Source of the DNA: Castanea sativa
Taxonomy: Eukaryota > Streptophyta > Magnoliopsida > Fagales > Fagaceae
Assembly: GCF_040712315.1 (NCBI RefSeq)
Contig: NC_134013.1
Coordinates: forward strand, 83,086,001 to 83,150,000
Length of the DNA stretch: 64,000 nt
Direction: 5' to 3'
The position numbers and the translations under genes are program-made. Position 1 is the first letter of the stretch, and the number at the start of each line of letters is the position of its first letter. The notes under the pieces were generated by a model. It ran no database searches. It was not told the origin of the DNA and saw nothing but the letters and a program-made list of their open reading frames with translations. Below, in pieces: positions 1-12,100 of the stretch.

Positions 1-718
1 TGTTAGGGGGGGCATGCTATTTTGCTATGTGTGAGATAGGACTATATAGTCTATAGGATACATCATAAGATGCTCTGCCCCCAAGTGTGAGACAGGGTGT
101 TTTGGTAAGGTTGATTTTGACTGAAAAATGGTATGAAAAATTTGTGCTGTTTTTCATAGCTGTTTGTTTTTTTGATGAGGCAAGGGTGAAACTGTGAAAG
201 GATCAGTGTCAAAAAAAAGCATGAGCTGTAAGGGTTTGTTTTCTTTTGATACTGCTTTTGCAGGGTCACGCGCCCTTTATTTTTGCTCAGTTTTTACTCT
301 TTTTGGTCAATTAAATCCCTTTCACTCACTCCATCCCCACTACTTCTCACTTTTTATGTGAATAAGTTCCAAATTGCTGGACCTCTTTTGACCTTTCTCT
401 CATATTCTCAACAACATTCTCCAACCCCAAACAAAAAATGTCAGCTAGGCGTGGCCGACTGGCCGTTATGTCTAGGGAAAAAAAAAACACAATAAAAAGT
501 TTAACATTTGTTAAATCATATATTTGGTCTTTTGTGAAAACCAATATATTTGGTCATTTAATTTCAAAATCTACTCATTTCTTTCTTGAATATATATTTT
601 TCTTTACACTTACACTTATTTTATTAATTACAATTATTTGTCAAACCTTTGCTTATCTCAATACTTCACCAATTATCCTAACAATTAAAAATATAGAAAT
701 TAATCTTCTTACACTTAG
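1..718. other. Intergenic, AT-rich, no gene seen
   Basis: The open frames here are short, low in complexity and rich in Phe, Leu, Ile and Lys. None shows a recognisable domain or a plausible splice structure. Poly-A and poly-T runs are scattered throughout. I see nothing that can be named. Confidence 0.6.
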
Positions 719-914
719 GTTTGTTTGGAATCCGTTTATTTTGCTGAAACTGAAAATTTTTTGCTAAAAATACTATAGATAAAGGTAAAAGTTAGCTCAA
801 ATAATACAATGAGATTTATAAATAGTATCAAAAAGTGCAGTAGGCTCATGAATAGTAGCAAAAATAAGCTAAATAATAAAATAAGTTGGCAAAAAATAAA
901 CTATCCAAACAGAT
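719..914. mobile_element. MITE with TTTGGA-type ends
   Basis: The left end reads GTTTGTTTGGAATCCGTTTA. The right end, read in reverse complement, is ATCTGTTTGGATAGTTTA, so the ends form imperfect terminal inverted repeats. The interior has the repetitive AATAGTAGCAAAAATAAGCT-like content of small non-autonomous DNA transposons common in dicots. There is no coding capacity. The target duplication is unclear: ACTTA occurs on both sides but is not exact. The superfamily is not assigned; hAT is possible. Confidence 0.55.
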
Positions 915-1063
915 ACTTACCACTTCAATTTGTTCCTCACATAATGAATTATCAACTAATGTTAAGTCTAAAATCTAATACTAATAATGATAATGAATAA
1001 CAACAGTGTACAACTCTAGGCATAATACATAAGTTCTATTAGCAATGAAGAGGTATAGAGTAG

Positions 1064-1072
1064 CTAACGAAT
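1064..1072. repeat. MULE target-site duplication, left copy
   Basis: CTAACGAAT immediately before the MULE terminus. The identical sequence follows the right terminus at 4383-4391. Confidence 0.92.
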
Positions 1073-1400
1073 GGCGAAAATGGGCAATTAACCATAATTC
1101 CTCAACTATATAGTTAGTAGGCACTATTGCGAAAGTATATATTTTACTAACATCTCGACTCTCAGAGAGTCGATTTTCAACCTATAAATCGAGTCTTAGC
1201 TACTCGATTTCCATGTTCTGATCAGATCTAATGTGGTGCTTTTCCAAGTGGTGGCCACATGGAAATCGAGTTTTAGAAACTCGATTTATATGTGAACAAT
1301 TAAATATTTGATTTATGTTGTCACTTGCATTGACGTGGACTCCAGCTAGATATTGAGTCTTAGAGACTCGATTTTTAAGAGACTCGATCTAAGACTCGAT
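1073..1400. repeat. MULE left terminal inverted repeat with hairpin array
   Basis: This pairs with the reverse complement of 4078-4382. It contains at least four palindromic units built on AAATCGAGT / ACTCGATTT, at about 1181-1209, 1261-1289, 1353-1376 and 1381-1404, plus a half unit near 1165. Sub-terminal repeated motifs often bind transposase; that role is inferred here. Confidence 0.85.
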
Positions 1401-1884
1401 TTGCAAGGTGTGGTCCAGTTAAATCCACGTGGTTTAGGACAGCTGCTCTTTAGTCTACATTACATATTTTTCTAGGATCTGCCGTTTCCCACACCAAGTG
1501 GTAGGCGACTATGTAGACTATGTTGTATCGACTCAGTTGTTCTTTTGTTTATTGCTGAATGTTGTTGTAATTGAACTAGTAGCTATCCATTGTACTCGTT
1601 ACATTAATTGCGTTGTGCATCTTTTGCCTATAATGCCAGCAATGATAGTACTTTGGATGTGATTAAATCTGTATGGTCTGTAGCTAAGAAGGCCACTATA
1701 GTGCCCATGAACAGTGACTGTTTTAATCTAGTTTCTTGCATCTGATGTACTCTCCCTTTGACTGGTATCATAATATATATGCTTGTTAGCCTATGTGATG
1801 TGTTTCTGAATCTGGTTTACAGCTGCAGGGGAAAAAAATTTCTGGTTTATTAGTTGTTGCAGGGGGGGTAACAAAAAAAAAAAC

Positions 1885-2160
1885 CCAGTGGAAATCGAGT
1901 CTCTAAAACTCGATTTCCATTTGGATGGCATAATCGTAAATACTGCTTGTATAAATCGAGTTTCAAATGCTCGATTTATGTAGGACTTATTTACCAAAAA
2001 GCCACTGAAATAGAAATCGAGTTTTAGAGAGTCGATTTCCACTGGGAATTTTTCCAGTGGCAGTTGGCCGTAAATATTTTTGAACTCTCGGCCTGGCGTA
2101 CTCGCTGCTAGTGAACTCGAGTCCTAGTTATAAATTGAGTGTCTAATACTTGAGTTCCAC
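1885..2160. repeat. Internal cluster of TCGAGT/ACTCGA hairpins in the MULE
   Basis: Three good palindromic units lie at about 1891-1919, 1953-1980 and 2013-2041, with a degenerate fourth near 2113-2160. They share the motif of the terminal repeats but sit well inside the element. They may be the end of a nested relative or an internal expansion. Confidence 0.75.
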
Positions 2161-2481
2161 TGGCAGTCCCGTAGTATACAACAATTTGAAACTACTAAAA
2201 CTCCTCCTTATTGGACAATTGACTCATTTGGCTCTTACAGACACCTTTTTTTTTTTGGTGTGTGTGTTTCTTATTTTTAACGATATGGTGCATAACCTGC
2301 ATTAGTGCTTCAAGTTAAATAGAAACACTAAATGGTGAGAGAGCCCACGGAAATGCATAAACATGTCTTCCTTTAAATTTCTCTCTTTCCTTAGCCACCT
2401 CCATTAGCTCTACCAAAAAGAATCTATCTATATCTTCAATAGAAAATGCACCAATTTAGCTAGAAGCAGACCTTTAATAAA

Positions 2482-2718
2482 ATGTTTTCAACCCTTGCTC
2501 TTGAAAAATCATATTTAACAGATCAACTTGCTCAATTAAGAGAGAATTTTACTAAAGAAAAACAGTGGCATCACAAGTTTGTAATGAGGCAGTGTTCAAG
2601 TTCAGGATGCAAAATAAATTATTCATGTCAAACAAAAGTGGGAAACACAAAATCATTAACCACAAAATTAAAAAAGATGAAAAAAAAAACTATCCAGAAG
2701 CACAAGAAAAGACATTAA
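2482..2718 (+). pseudogene. 78-codon frame inside the MULE, possible captured fragment
   Basis: The frame is lysine-rich and begins with a short heptad-like stretch (LEKSYLTDQLAQLRENFTKE) that could form a coiled coil. It ends in a basic tail. I do not recognise it. MULEs often carry captured host fragments (Pack-MULEs), which makes this worth a similarity search, but the frame could also be chance. No splice or promoter evidence was seen. Confidence 0.25.
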
Positions 2719-3027
2719 CAAAAATTTAACACACACAATTATGTTAAATCAAAAGGATAAAGTCACAACTATATCTGCCTAAAATGGTGCAAATGGAATT
2801 AGAGATTGTACTGGACATCATCTCTGTCAACCATAATGGCATAACATAAATGACAGATTGATCTAAAGTTTAAATTGACATTGAACATAAGAACTAAGAA
2901 GTACGACAAACAGGTCCAACTCAAGGATTCACACCTTTTGACAGCAAGTGGGGATCCAACTAATTTGTTAATTTCATTTTTTGTTAAGTAATTTTATTAA
3001 AAGTTCAACTAATTTATTATGTAGTTT

Positions 3028-3103
3028 ACTTATCAAAAAAAAAAAAAAAACTAATTTATTATGTAGTTTCTTTTTTGATAAGTAATTTTATTAAAAAGTT
3101 CAA
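3028..3103. mobile_element. Two ultra-short retroposed insertions sharing one target
   Basis: The 19-bp sequence CTAATTTATTATGTAGTTT occurs three times (3009-3027, 3051-3069, 3104-3122). The first gap (3028-3050) holds ACTTATC plus a poly-A run. The second (3070-3103) holds a poly-T run plus GATAAGTAATTTTATT, the same tail in the other orientation. These look like the extreme 3' ends of LINEs with target duplications. A similar poly-T/AAGTAA piece lies at about 2978-3000. Confidence 0.75.
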
Positions 3104-3807
3104 CTAATTTATTATGTAGTTTCTTTTATAGGTAAGTTCTACACATGCTTCTAAAGAGCACCAAGTCAAGCACATCCGTGCTACACCATATTTCCAAAGG
3201 TCAAAGGTTTAGCATATTTTAACTAAAAGGCTACCAAAATTGTTTATAAAAAAAATTTTGTGATCCACAGTGGTGTTTCACCAGAAAAGTTAGCAATAAG
3301 TTCTTCCTTTTTTATGCTTCTAGTTTGTTATCTACAGTTCTAGACCCATAAAACTTCATCACTAGCTCTACTACCAACTGTCAAAGCTCCTCCTAATTGA
3401 TTCAAGTCATTTCCATTAATGTTGAAGTTGTCCTATAAGAAATATTGTAAATAAGATCCTATGCCCTTGTAAAATGGCTATCTATGATTCACCAATATGA
3501 TATCAAAGTTCTGCTCACATCAAGTCTTGGCTTAAATGTCCTAGAAGTTTTATTTTCGAAGCAACTACTATATAAAAGTACAAACTGGTTTGGAATTTGG
3601 GAGTTTATTTCAACCAAATAGACAACAACGTGCTTCACAAATTTTCTCATCCATTATCACCAAACAAAGTAACACACGAAAAAGTCACAAACCACAAACC
3701 CACATGAAAAAATCAATCATAATTTCGGAAAAAAACCTCAAACCCACATGAAAAATTCACACAATAAGAAAATTACCTGAGAGAACTGAGTGAGAGTGGA
3801 GAGGGTG

Positions 3808-3811
<4 letters not shown>

Positions 3812-3850
<39 letters not shown>

Positions 3851-4045
3851 CGGGCATGAGAGGGTGTCTGTGAGGGTGGAGAGGCGTGAGAGTGAGAGAG
3901 GCGCGAGTGTGACAGGGTGTCTGTGTGAGGGTGAAGAGGGTGAGTGAGAGAGGCGTGAGAGTGGGTCGGTGAGTGAGAGAGGCGTGAGATCGCTCTGGTC
4001 TGTGTGAGAGTGAGAGGGTGAGTGAGAGTGGAGAGGTGTTAGAGA
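3812..4045. repeat. GA microsatellite and GAGTGAGAGAGGCG-like minisatellite
   Basis: A (GA)n run at 3812-3847 grades into imperfect repeats of GTGAGAGAGGCGTGAGAGTG-like units up to about 4045, just inside the right terminal repeat of the MULE. Confidence 0.85.
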
Positions 4046-4077
4046 CAGTGCGTTTAATTTTGAAAAAGCCCTATTAG

Positions 4078-4382
4078 AAATCGAGTCTTAGAGACTCGAT
4101 TTTCAAGTGGCTTCCACGTGGATTAACCACGTCACACATAAATCGATGCTTAAAGAGTCGGCTTATAAATCGAGTCTATAAAACTCGATTACCAGGTGGA
4201 CGCCACATGGACAAAACGCCAACTCAGACGCAATCAGAACATGGAAACCGAGTCTTTGAGACTCAATTTATAAGGCCAAAATCGAGCCTTTTAGACTTGA
4301 GATGTTAGTAATATATATACTTTCGTAACAATGACTACTAACTATATAGTTGGGGAATTATGGTTAATTTCCCATTTTCGCC
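4078..4382. repeat. MULE right terminal inverted repeat with hairpin array
   Basis: Reverse complement partner of 1073-1400. It holds palindromic units at about 4077-4105, 4172-4198 and 4240-4268, with degenerate ones between and after. Confidence 0.85.
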
Positions 4383-4391
4383 CTAACGAAT
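4383..4391. repeat. MULE target-site duplication, right copy
   Basis: CTAACGAAT immediately after the CGCC terminus, identical to 1064-1072. Confidence 0.92.
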
Positions 4392-4585
4392 CTTGAAAGC
4401 AAAAAAGACTTCAATTTCAACAAATAAAAAATATTTATGTCCTTTATGTATTGTCTTTTGTCTGTGGTATTATATTTTGGATGGACGAGACAAGAACTGG
4501 GTGAGAGATCTTTGTCTCGACTTGCACAACGAGGTAGGAATGAGTTTTGGCTATCTCGCCACTCTTTAAATATATTTACTATGAC

Positions 4586-4759
4586 TATTGCACACTTTTG
4601 ATGCGATAGTCATTTCACAAGTATAAGTGCTTGTGAGGTGTGGAGGGCAAGTGCTAGGAGTTCAAGTTTTCAGGAGAAAACTTTACACACGTATACACTT
4701 AGATTAGGCTAGAGTAGAATTTCTATCTTATATTAAAAAATAATAAATAAATAAATATA
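4586..4759 (+). mobile_element. tRNA-derived SINE
   Basis: A 174-bp insert flanked by TATATTTACTATGAC (4571-4585) and TATATTTACTACGAC (4760-4774), a 15-bp target duplication with one mismatch. It has a box-B-like GAGTTCAAGTTTTC, a conserved tail CACTTAGATTAGGCTAGAGT and an A-rich 3' end (TATTAAAAAATAATAAATAA). A relative lies in the opposite orientation at 5677-5831. No coding capacity. Confidence 0.8.
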
Positions 4760-4774
4760 TATATTTACTACGAC

Positions 4775-5509
4775 GTCAATAATATTATAGCTTGTTTCAA
4801 AGAGAAGGAGGATGAGTAAAAACTGTAGAACGCAATGAATTGAAAGAGAGGTATGTGGAGAAGAAATTGAGATGTTGTTTTAGAAAGGGTGTGTTTAGAA
4901 ATGGCAGTGTTTACATTGTCCAGTATAACAAAAAAAAATGTAAAGTCACTTTTCAAGTTTGAAATTGTGAGATGTTTTTAGTTAATATTGGATAGTGTAT
5001 AACATTACCTTATCATGGATTTTCAAATGATAACTTAATAGTAATGACATATTTTATGGTGTCTTATATTTGTAGTTCGAAATTCAAACCTCATTTTCCC
5101 ATTGTCCCATTTATTAAAAAAAAAAAAACATCTTTAACATGGATTTATGTTAATATGAATATATTTTTTTAGTGAATTTTATTACATATCAATTTATAAA
5201 ATCACACACCATCCAATATATATACACTAATTATGAAAAAAAGTTTGTACTAAATATTTCTCACCATTTTATTTGAACGCAAAATCCAACAATAAGATAT
5301 AGAGAAAGTCTATAAATATTTATAAAAAAAAAAAGTCAAAAATTTGACATCTTATAATGTAGCAAATTATTAGCGGTAAGAAAAAATATATATTAGTAGT
5401 GGACTGGGCCCTAATTAAAAACCCATACAAACTTGCCACGTTAAAATGTGTTAAAAATGTTGACAACTTTTTTAGTAGGATTACAAGTACTTTGATCTTG
5501 CAGAGTAAT
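4775..5509. other. Intergenic, AT-rich, no gene seen
   Basis: Low-complexity AT-rich sequence with several poly-A runs. No supported gene or repeat boundary was found. Confidence 0.5.
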
Positions 5510-5644
5510 GGCTGTTTGGTATGGTATTTTAAATAACATTTTTCAGTTTTTAAATAATATTATAAGTATTTTTATACACTTTTTCATTCATACATATTTT
5601 TTAAAAATACAAACGTTACTCAAACAACATTATCAAATGGCCCC
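5510..5644. mobile_element. Small MITE with GGCYRTTTGRTA ends
   Basis: The left end GGCTGTTTGGTATGG pairs with the reverse complement of the right end, GGGGCCATTTGATAATGTTG. TAAT flanks both sides, but the true target duplication length is uncertain. hAT-like by general appearance only. Confidence 0.5.
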
Positions 5645-5676
5645 TAATGTATCACGAACTATTAAAAAATACAACT

Positions 5677-5831
5677 TTTTTTTATACAAGATAGAATTTC
5701 TACTCTAATCTAATCTAAGTGTATACGTGTATGAAGCTTCTTACTGGAGACTTGAATCCTGGCCCTTGCCTCCCACACCTTACAAGTATTTATACTTGTA
5801 AATTGACCACCATATCAAGGGTGCGCAGTGG
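5677..5831 (-). mobile_element. tRNA-derived SINE, reverse orientation
   Basis: This is the reverse complement of the family seen at 4586-4759. The shared tail appears as ACTCTAATCTAATCTAAGTG, and a box B complement as GACTTGAATCC. It is flanked by imperfect A-rich repeats ATTAAAAAATACAACT (5661-5676) and ATAAAAAAATAAAACT (5832-5847), 14 of 16 identical. Confidence 0.75.
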
Positions 5832-6189
5832 ATAAAAAAATAAAACTCAAATATTCAATGATGAGATATTTAAAGTCATCAAATTACAATTATTGTATGT
5901 AAAATTTATGTAAAACTTTTTAATAACCTCTTTTTTTTTTTTTTTTGGGTTTAATGTAACTTAGCATGTGGGATATGACGTGGACTTACGGAGTATCTTG
6001 GTAGCGGGACCCACTAAAAAAGTTTTTAACGTCTATGTTCTGTTGAGTTTCCCTTTTCCCTTGTTCCAATCATTTCTATAAGAATTGAATTGAAGCTTCC
6101 AAGTTCAATCTCCAAGAAAGAAACGAGCTCGATATTTAATAATAATCCTCAGAAAAAAAAAGCTTTAGCCACAAAATCCAATCCCTTTA

Positions 6190-9100
6190 ATGGCCAATCA
6201 ATCCTCCTCCTCCTCGCCCTACCCAATTCTCTGCGCTTCCTTCAACCAGGACGCCAGGTAGCTTCACCAATACTCTCTATTCTCATCCTTCCATTTTTAT
6301 TCTCTTCCGGCTTTAGGGTTTCTTATTTCCGGGAATTCATTTTCTCGGGAAAACAAAATCGAATTCTATTGAAACCAGCGGATAATTCTGATTGGTTCTA
6401 TTCATAAACGTATTGACTGATTGATTTTTTTTTTTTTTTGACTTTTGGGTTTTCCGAATTTGCAGTTGCTTTGTGATTGGGACAAGGGATGGTTTCAAAG
6501 TATTTGACACGAATACAGGAAGACTCTGTTATGAACGAGGTGAATTTTCCAAGCAATACTCTGTTATGGTTTCAAAGTCTTCTTCTTTATATGTCTATTT
6601 ATTTATTTTTATAATTCGAGTTTTTATTTTTATTTTATTTAAATTCTTAATTAGGGAAAATTACATGCTTATACTTAGTTTGTGACAATTACCTTCCCTA
6701 TGGTTTGCTTTACAAGGCATTTCCGATAAGTTTAACCTGATTTGATGATGTGACAAGTCTCAATAAATTCCATTAGGAAAGAATTAAAGAAAAAAAAAAT
6801 ACTATTCTACCAAAAAGCTTACACCTTGTGAATTGACAAATTACCGATTGTCCCAAATGAAGCTATTAGGAAATCGTGAATTTTATCATTTAACTATGAT
6901 TTTTAATACTTCCCCTTGCATATGGGCCCAGAATGGAACGCAAAGCGGAGATAAGGTTGGACTTAGGACCACTTGCTACAATAAATTACCAATTGTTCCC
7001 AACATTTAAGCTTTTTGGAAATGGCAAATTTAATTATTTAACCATAATTTTAACATGAACAGATGCCTAGGAAGCACGGACACTTCACAAGAAAGAGAAT
7101 TTCGTTAAAATAATCTTAGACATGTGTGTGCGCCTGCGAATATAGAGGGAGAATAGTAACATGGTCAAATTTTTTGACAAATGATTTATCATTTTTTTAT
7201 TGCAAAACTCTAGAAAAGAATTGAGCTCTTATCTTATGTCCACACTTGAAATTTGGATTTACTATAGCTTAAATTGAAATCCTAGATTCAGTTCATTTAA
7301 AGTAATCTATTTTCTTTGCCTAGCTATTGGAGCCTTCATTATTGTTGAAATGCTGTTTAGCTCCAGTCTTCTTGCCATTGTTGGAGCTGGTGAACAGGTG
7401 CTTGTGCCATTTTACTCATACAGTGTGTTACAATGTTCATTAACTTTACCTGCTCATTACTTACTAAGGTTGTTTCTGACGCAACAGCCATCTTTATCTC
7501 CCCGCCGTCTTTGTTTGTTCAATACAAAAACCGGAACTGCTCTCCGAGAATTGAATTTTTTGACTTCAATACTTGCTGTTCGCATGAATAGGAAAAGGTA
7601 ATAGATCTTATCTAGAAACTGAATTTGTGCCAGAGATTCTTGTTTTGATTTTCTGATGCATGAATTCAGGATGACATTTTAATAGTTTTTTGTTTGATGT
7701 TAATTATCAGATAGAGGGGTTGGGGATTAATTCTTAAGCATAAAGTGTTTCATGGTGATCCTACATAACTTAGGGTTATTGTAAAGGAAACATGAATCAT
7801 TGCTGTCAGAAATAATAACTATGGGGGATATGAGCAGGGAATTAATGTTCTCCTTGTGTGAGCAATTGCAGTGTTGAGCTAAGATATTTGAAATGCTTCT
7901 GTTTAGACTCGATAGGTATTTTTCTTGTTCTTTTGCTCTTATGGTTCTTCTGCAAGTAGTAACACATAGGTAAACAGATAGGTTACCATAGTAGATTCAC
8001 AAGCACACATTTCATTTTCCGAATATATACTTCACAAATTATGAAATTTAAGGAGGCCTACTTCATGTCGATTTTGGTGGCATTAGAAACTTCCATCTAG
8101 AATAGGAACTTTTATATATTGCCAAAATCAGTGGTGAGTGGGACTTGGTTGGATTTATTTAATTAAAAATGTTGTTTGATCAATAAATTAATTAATTATT
8201 TTCTAACAAGTTTAAGCTTTTACAATGACTAGTAATTTATTGATGCATCGAAGTAGATGATCTTAAGTTTGAACTGTACATCCATTCTAGACATGCCATT
8301 TATTGTTGAAAATTTCATGTCTTAGGCTTACACATTGAGGGGGGTTTTGCCTCACATTGTTAAAAGAGTGTACAATGATCCAATTCATGATTTACAACAA
8401 GCTTAAATTTTTGAGACAGGTGATAATTTATCAAGACTTTTTCATAGGATACTTGGACATACCATTCCTTACCTTCACAAGAAAAACTAAAATGAGTTCC
8501 AATAAGAATCTGATATGGTCATTCAACATTGCAATTTATCTTGCCCATTCCTTGCCTTCACAAGGACAACTAAAATGAGTTCCAATAAGAATATTATATG
8601 GTCATTCAACATTGTAATTTATCTTGCTTCGACTCACAATTTTGTACCTTAGGCCTTGGTGCTTCTAACTTGAGGCTAAACCTCACATATAATTTGGTGA
8701 TATTTTGTCTGTTCATGGAATCAATTAGACCTTGGTGGTGTATAGGTACTAATAATGTCACAAATGTGCTTGGGATTCATTATGTTCTTGATCTTGCACA
8801 TTAAACATTTCTAATTTGGTAGAAATAGAACTTCACCATTAGACAGGATTATTTTTTCATGAAGAGAACTCTAATTTGTGTTTCCTTTCTCATTGATAAT
8901 TTTAATTGGTTGTCTTGGCAAATGCAGGCTTCTTGTTGTTTTGCAAGATAAGACATATGTCTATGACTTAAATACTGTTAAAATCTTGGACTCGATTGAT
9001 ACAGTGCCAAATCTAAAAGGTGAGGTTTAAAAGTATTTGTTTTCTACCTAAAGTGGTATTCATAATTTGTTTACCGTGGATTATTTGTTTTTTCATAATA

Positions 9101-12100
9101 TCTGGTTTCTTGTTTCTCTTAAGCTTATTGTCTATTAATTCTTTTCTTGCTATTATTGATTCCTTCCATTTCAAATTTCAATTGGTCATAAGTGACTGTT
9201 TCTTTGTGTTTCTTGAGTTCTTGGTGATCCCTATTTGGCCTTTTGCCCCCTGTAATGAACTTCTTTACTGGTTAGAAAAAAAAAACAGTGGTAGAGAACC
9301 TCCCTATTCCTACAGAAGTGAGATTAAATTGGTTTCCAGAGTGTGTAAGTACTTTATATAACTGTACCTGGAAGGACATCTTGGAATTTGACTTGGGGGT
9401 TGTTTAGCCAGTTGGATAAATCTGACAATACATAAAATGAGTTGTATTTGCTAACTCTGCCACTAGTTACACAATTAAATATAATATCTGATACTTTTCT
9501 GAGTACAATGAAAATAATGAAGTTCAAGAGTATCAGTATCAGAGTATGTGAATAACATGCAACCTAAATGACTTTTCCTAACTTACAAGTTTTATTTTGA
9601 TATGCACAAAATTGTTATGGAACATGCAGCATATTCTTCCTGGATGTCTAATCACACTAATGTGAGAAACTGCTTTGGCATGATGCTTATGAAGTTTATT
9701 GAATCTGTATGACTCTACATTAAGACTAAGTTTTATCTTAATATAGTTAAGAACAGGCACAGAAGCTTAGGATAAGCAAATGAAAAGGCCTTCATGCAAC
9801 TATATGACTTTTCTGTGATATTATTGTCTGAGATACTGAAATTTCTTGAACAAGGATTACATTATTGAGTTTAAGTAAGTTCTATAGGGACCTCCATTGC
9901 TACCAGATACCTTTTCCTTGGCTAACAAACTAAACTTCTCCAAATTTGACCCCAAAGATTTTTGGAGCTGAAGGAAAATATCTAAATTTGGAAACAAAGT
10001 CATACCTCTACAATTTATAAATTACTTTTTTTTTTATTTGACTTGATTTAGTATTTTGGTTTATAGTTTTCAATTATAGCGCAAGTCATCAAATAGTCAT
10101 ATTTCTTTTTATTTTTTATTGGCAAGTTACACGTGTCCAGTGGATTTTGAACATATGACCTCATTCTCCACCCACTTGTGAGAGAAGAAAATGCCATTTG
10201 AGAAAAAAGCAAATTGGCCAAGCATTTATATTTCATAACAATCTAGCAGTCATACTGAGAATCTGTAGAGCTTTGTCTGTCAAATTTTGAATTCTGCAGA
10301 ATTAACATGACATTGAATGCTTAGATTAGTAGAAGTATTTTTTTTCCCTTTTTCTTTCTTTCTTTCTTTCTTTTTCAGGGCTTTGTGCATTCTCACCCAG
10401 TTTGGATAGTTGCTTCTTGGCTCTTCCTGCTAGCACTGTCAAAGGGTCTGTGTTGTTGTACAATGTCATGGAGCTCCAGTCACATTGTGAGGTAATGGCA
10501 TTATCCCTTCCTTATATATATATATGATGAAATAAATGATTAAATAACAGGGATCCTTCCACAAAAAAAAATATCTGGGACTCAATTTTTTTGTTTATCT
10601 TGATAACTCTTTTTTGTTATAGTAACTAAGATTATTGTTATCATCCTCTTTTAAGATGATGATGATTTTGGTAGTAGGCATTTTAAAAGTGAATCAGAGA
10701 GCTTTTCTGCTTTCTATCCTCAAGTGGGAAGATAATTAAAAATACAGAATATCCAGATGTTATTTATGGACACTTGATACTCTCTCTCTCTCTCTCAAAT
10801 TTAGAATGTTCAGAAAATCAGTCACATGAACCATAGCCTGTAGGACATGCCAGCTTTTACTTTGAAGTCTTGAGGCATTTTAGGACCAGTGGGCTACCTA
10901 GCCTAATTGCCTTGAGGGTCATGAATTAGGGTGACCCTTAGGATGAACCTCTGGTCATATTTGCTGATTAATGGTTTGAATGGGTTCATTTTTTATTCAT
11001 CAAGGAGCAAATTTTTTGAAACTGTGTCTCTTTCTTTCACTTGTTATTGGATATGGAAATGAATCATGATCCTTTTTAATTCTCTAGCTGACATCGTTTA
11101 TATTCTCACTCAAATTGAAATACAGATAGATGCGCATCGTGCACCTCTGGCTGCAATTGTCCTTTCTTCCAATGGGATGTATATAGCAACTGCTTCTGAA
11201 CAAGGAACCATAATCAGAGTCCATTTGGTTTCAGATGCAACTAAGGTGAGAATAGCACACCATCCATTTACAGCATTTTATACATGTAGATCATCTATTA
11301 TACTTGATTATATGTTTCAATCAGGCTGTCAAAGACACAGCCACCACACAGGTGGTACACAAGAAAACTACTAGTGAAAATTAGATAGTGAAATAGCTGA
11401 TGTCTTAAACGTTGTTAAGAGAATCACTTTGATCCAGAGAGGTTTCCTAGATTTAAAGAAGTAATTTTTTTAATTAAAAAAAAAATTGTATGTGGCTCTA
11501 AATATAATTTGTTAATTAGTGTAATGGATCTCAAAAGTGATCCACCATATGGAAAGACCAAGTCTTTTTGTGGCATGCATGTTATTTTTGATGCATAACC
11601 ATCTGTGCCCTAGATTTGTCCTTACCCCTCAGCTCAATTAAACTTGAGTTATTTTAATAAGTAAATATATACTAGATTCTTGGAAGCAATACAATGCAGC
11701 CATCTTTGGTTGTAATACTTTACTTTGGGTTTGGAATCTAACTAGTCTTTCTTTGGCAGTCATATAGTTTTCGAAGGGGGACATACCCATCAACTATATT
11801 TTCCTTATCATTTGGGCCATCTATGCAACTTCCCGATATTCTTGTGGCCACAAGTTCGTCAGGTTCTCTTCATGTATTCTCTATGGGATTTGCTATAAAT
11901 CAAAGGTCAGAACTACAACTTTCTGTTGCCTTCTTTGTATTTTTGCAATTACAATTTTTTTTTCTTTAAATGGTACTTACCATATTTTTTAAAATGGTAA
12001 GTTACACACACCCTAAATAATTTGTTGAGGATCCATAGTCGACCCCAAAATTTTGGGACTAAGGCTTTGCTGTTGTTGTTGTAAGTTACATGCCCAATGG

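Larger units (their letters stand above)
1073..4382. mobile_element. Non-autonomous Mutator-like element (MULE), 3.3 kb
   Basis: The element begins GGCGAAAATGGG and ends CCCATTTTCGCC. It is flanked by a perfect 9-bp direct repeat CTAACGAAT at 1064-1072 and 4383-4391, the target-duplication length typical of Mutator. The terminal inverted repeats run about 300 bp: 1073-1400 matches the reverse complement of 4078-4382 with clear but imperfect identity. Both contain hairpins of the form AAATCGAGT-(5 to 7 nt)-ACTCGATTT. The interior has no transposase frame, so it must be mobilised in trans if it is still mobile. It carries a GA microsatellite, later retroposon insertions and one 78-codon frame of unknown origin. 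Confidence 0.9.

Noticed and set aside
438..767. 109-codon frame at the left edge
   Set aside because: Low-complexity, Phe/Ile/Leu-rich translation of AT-rich DNA, overlapping the left end of a MITE.
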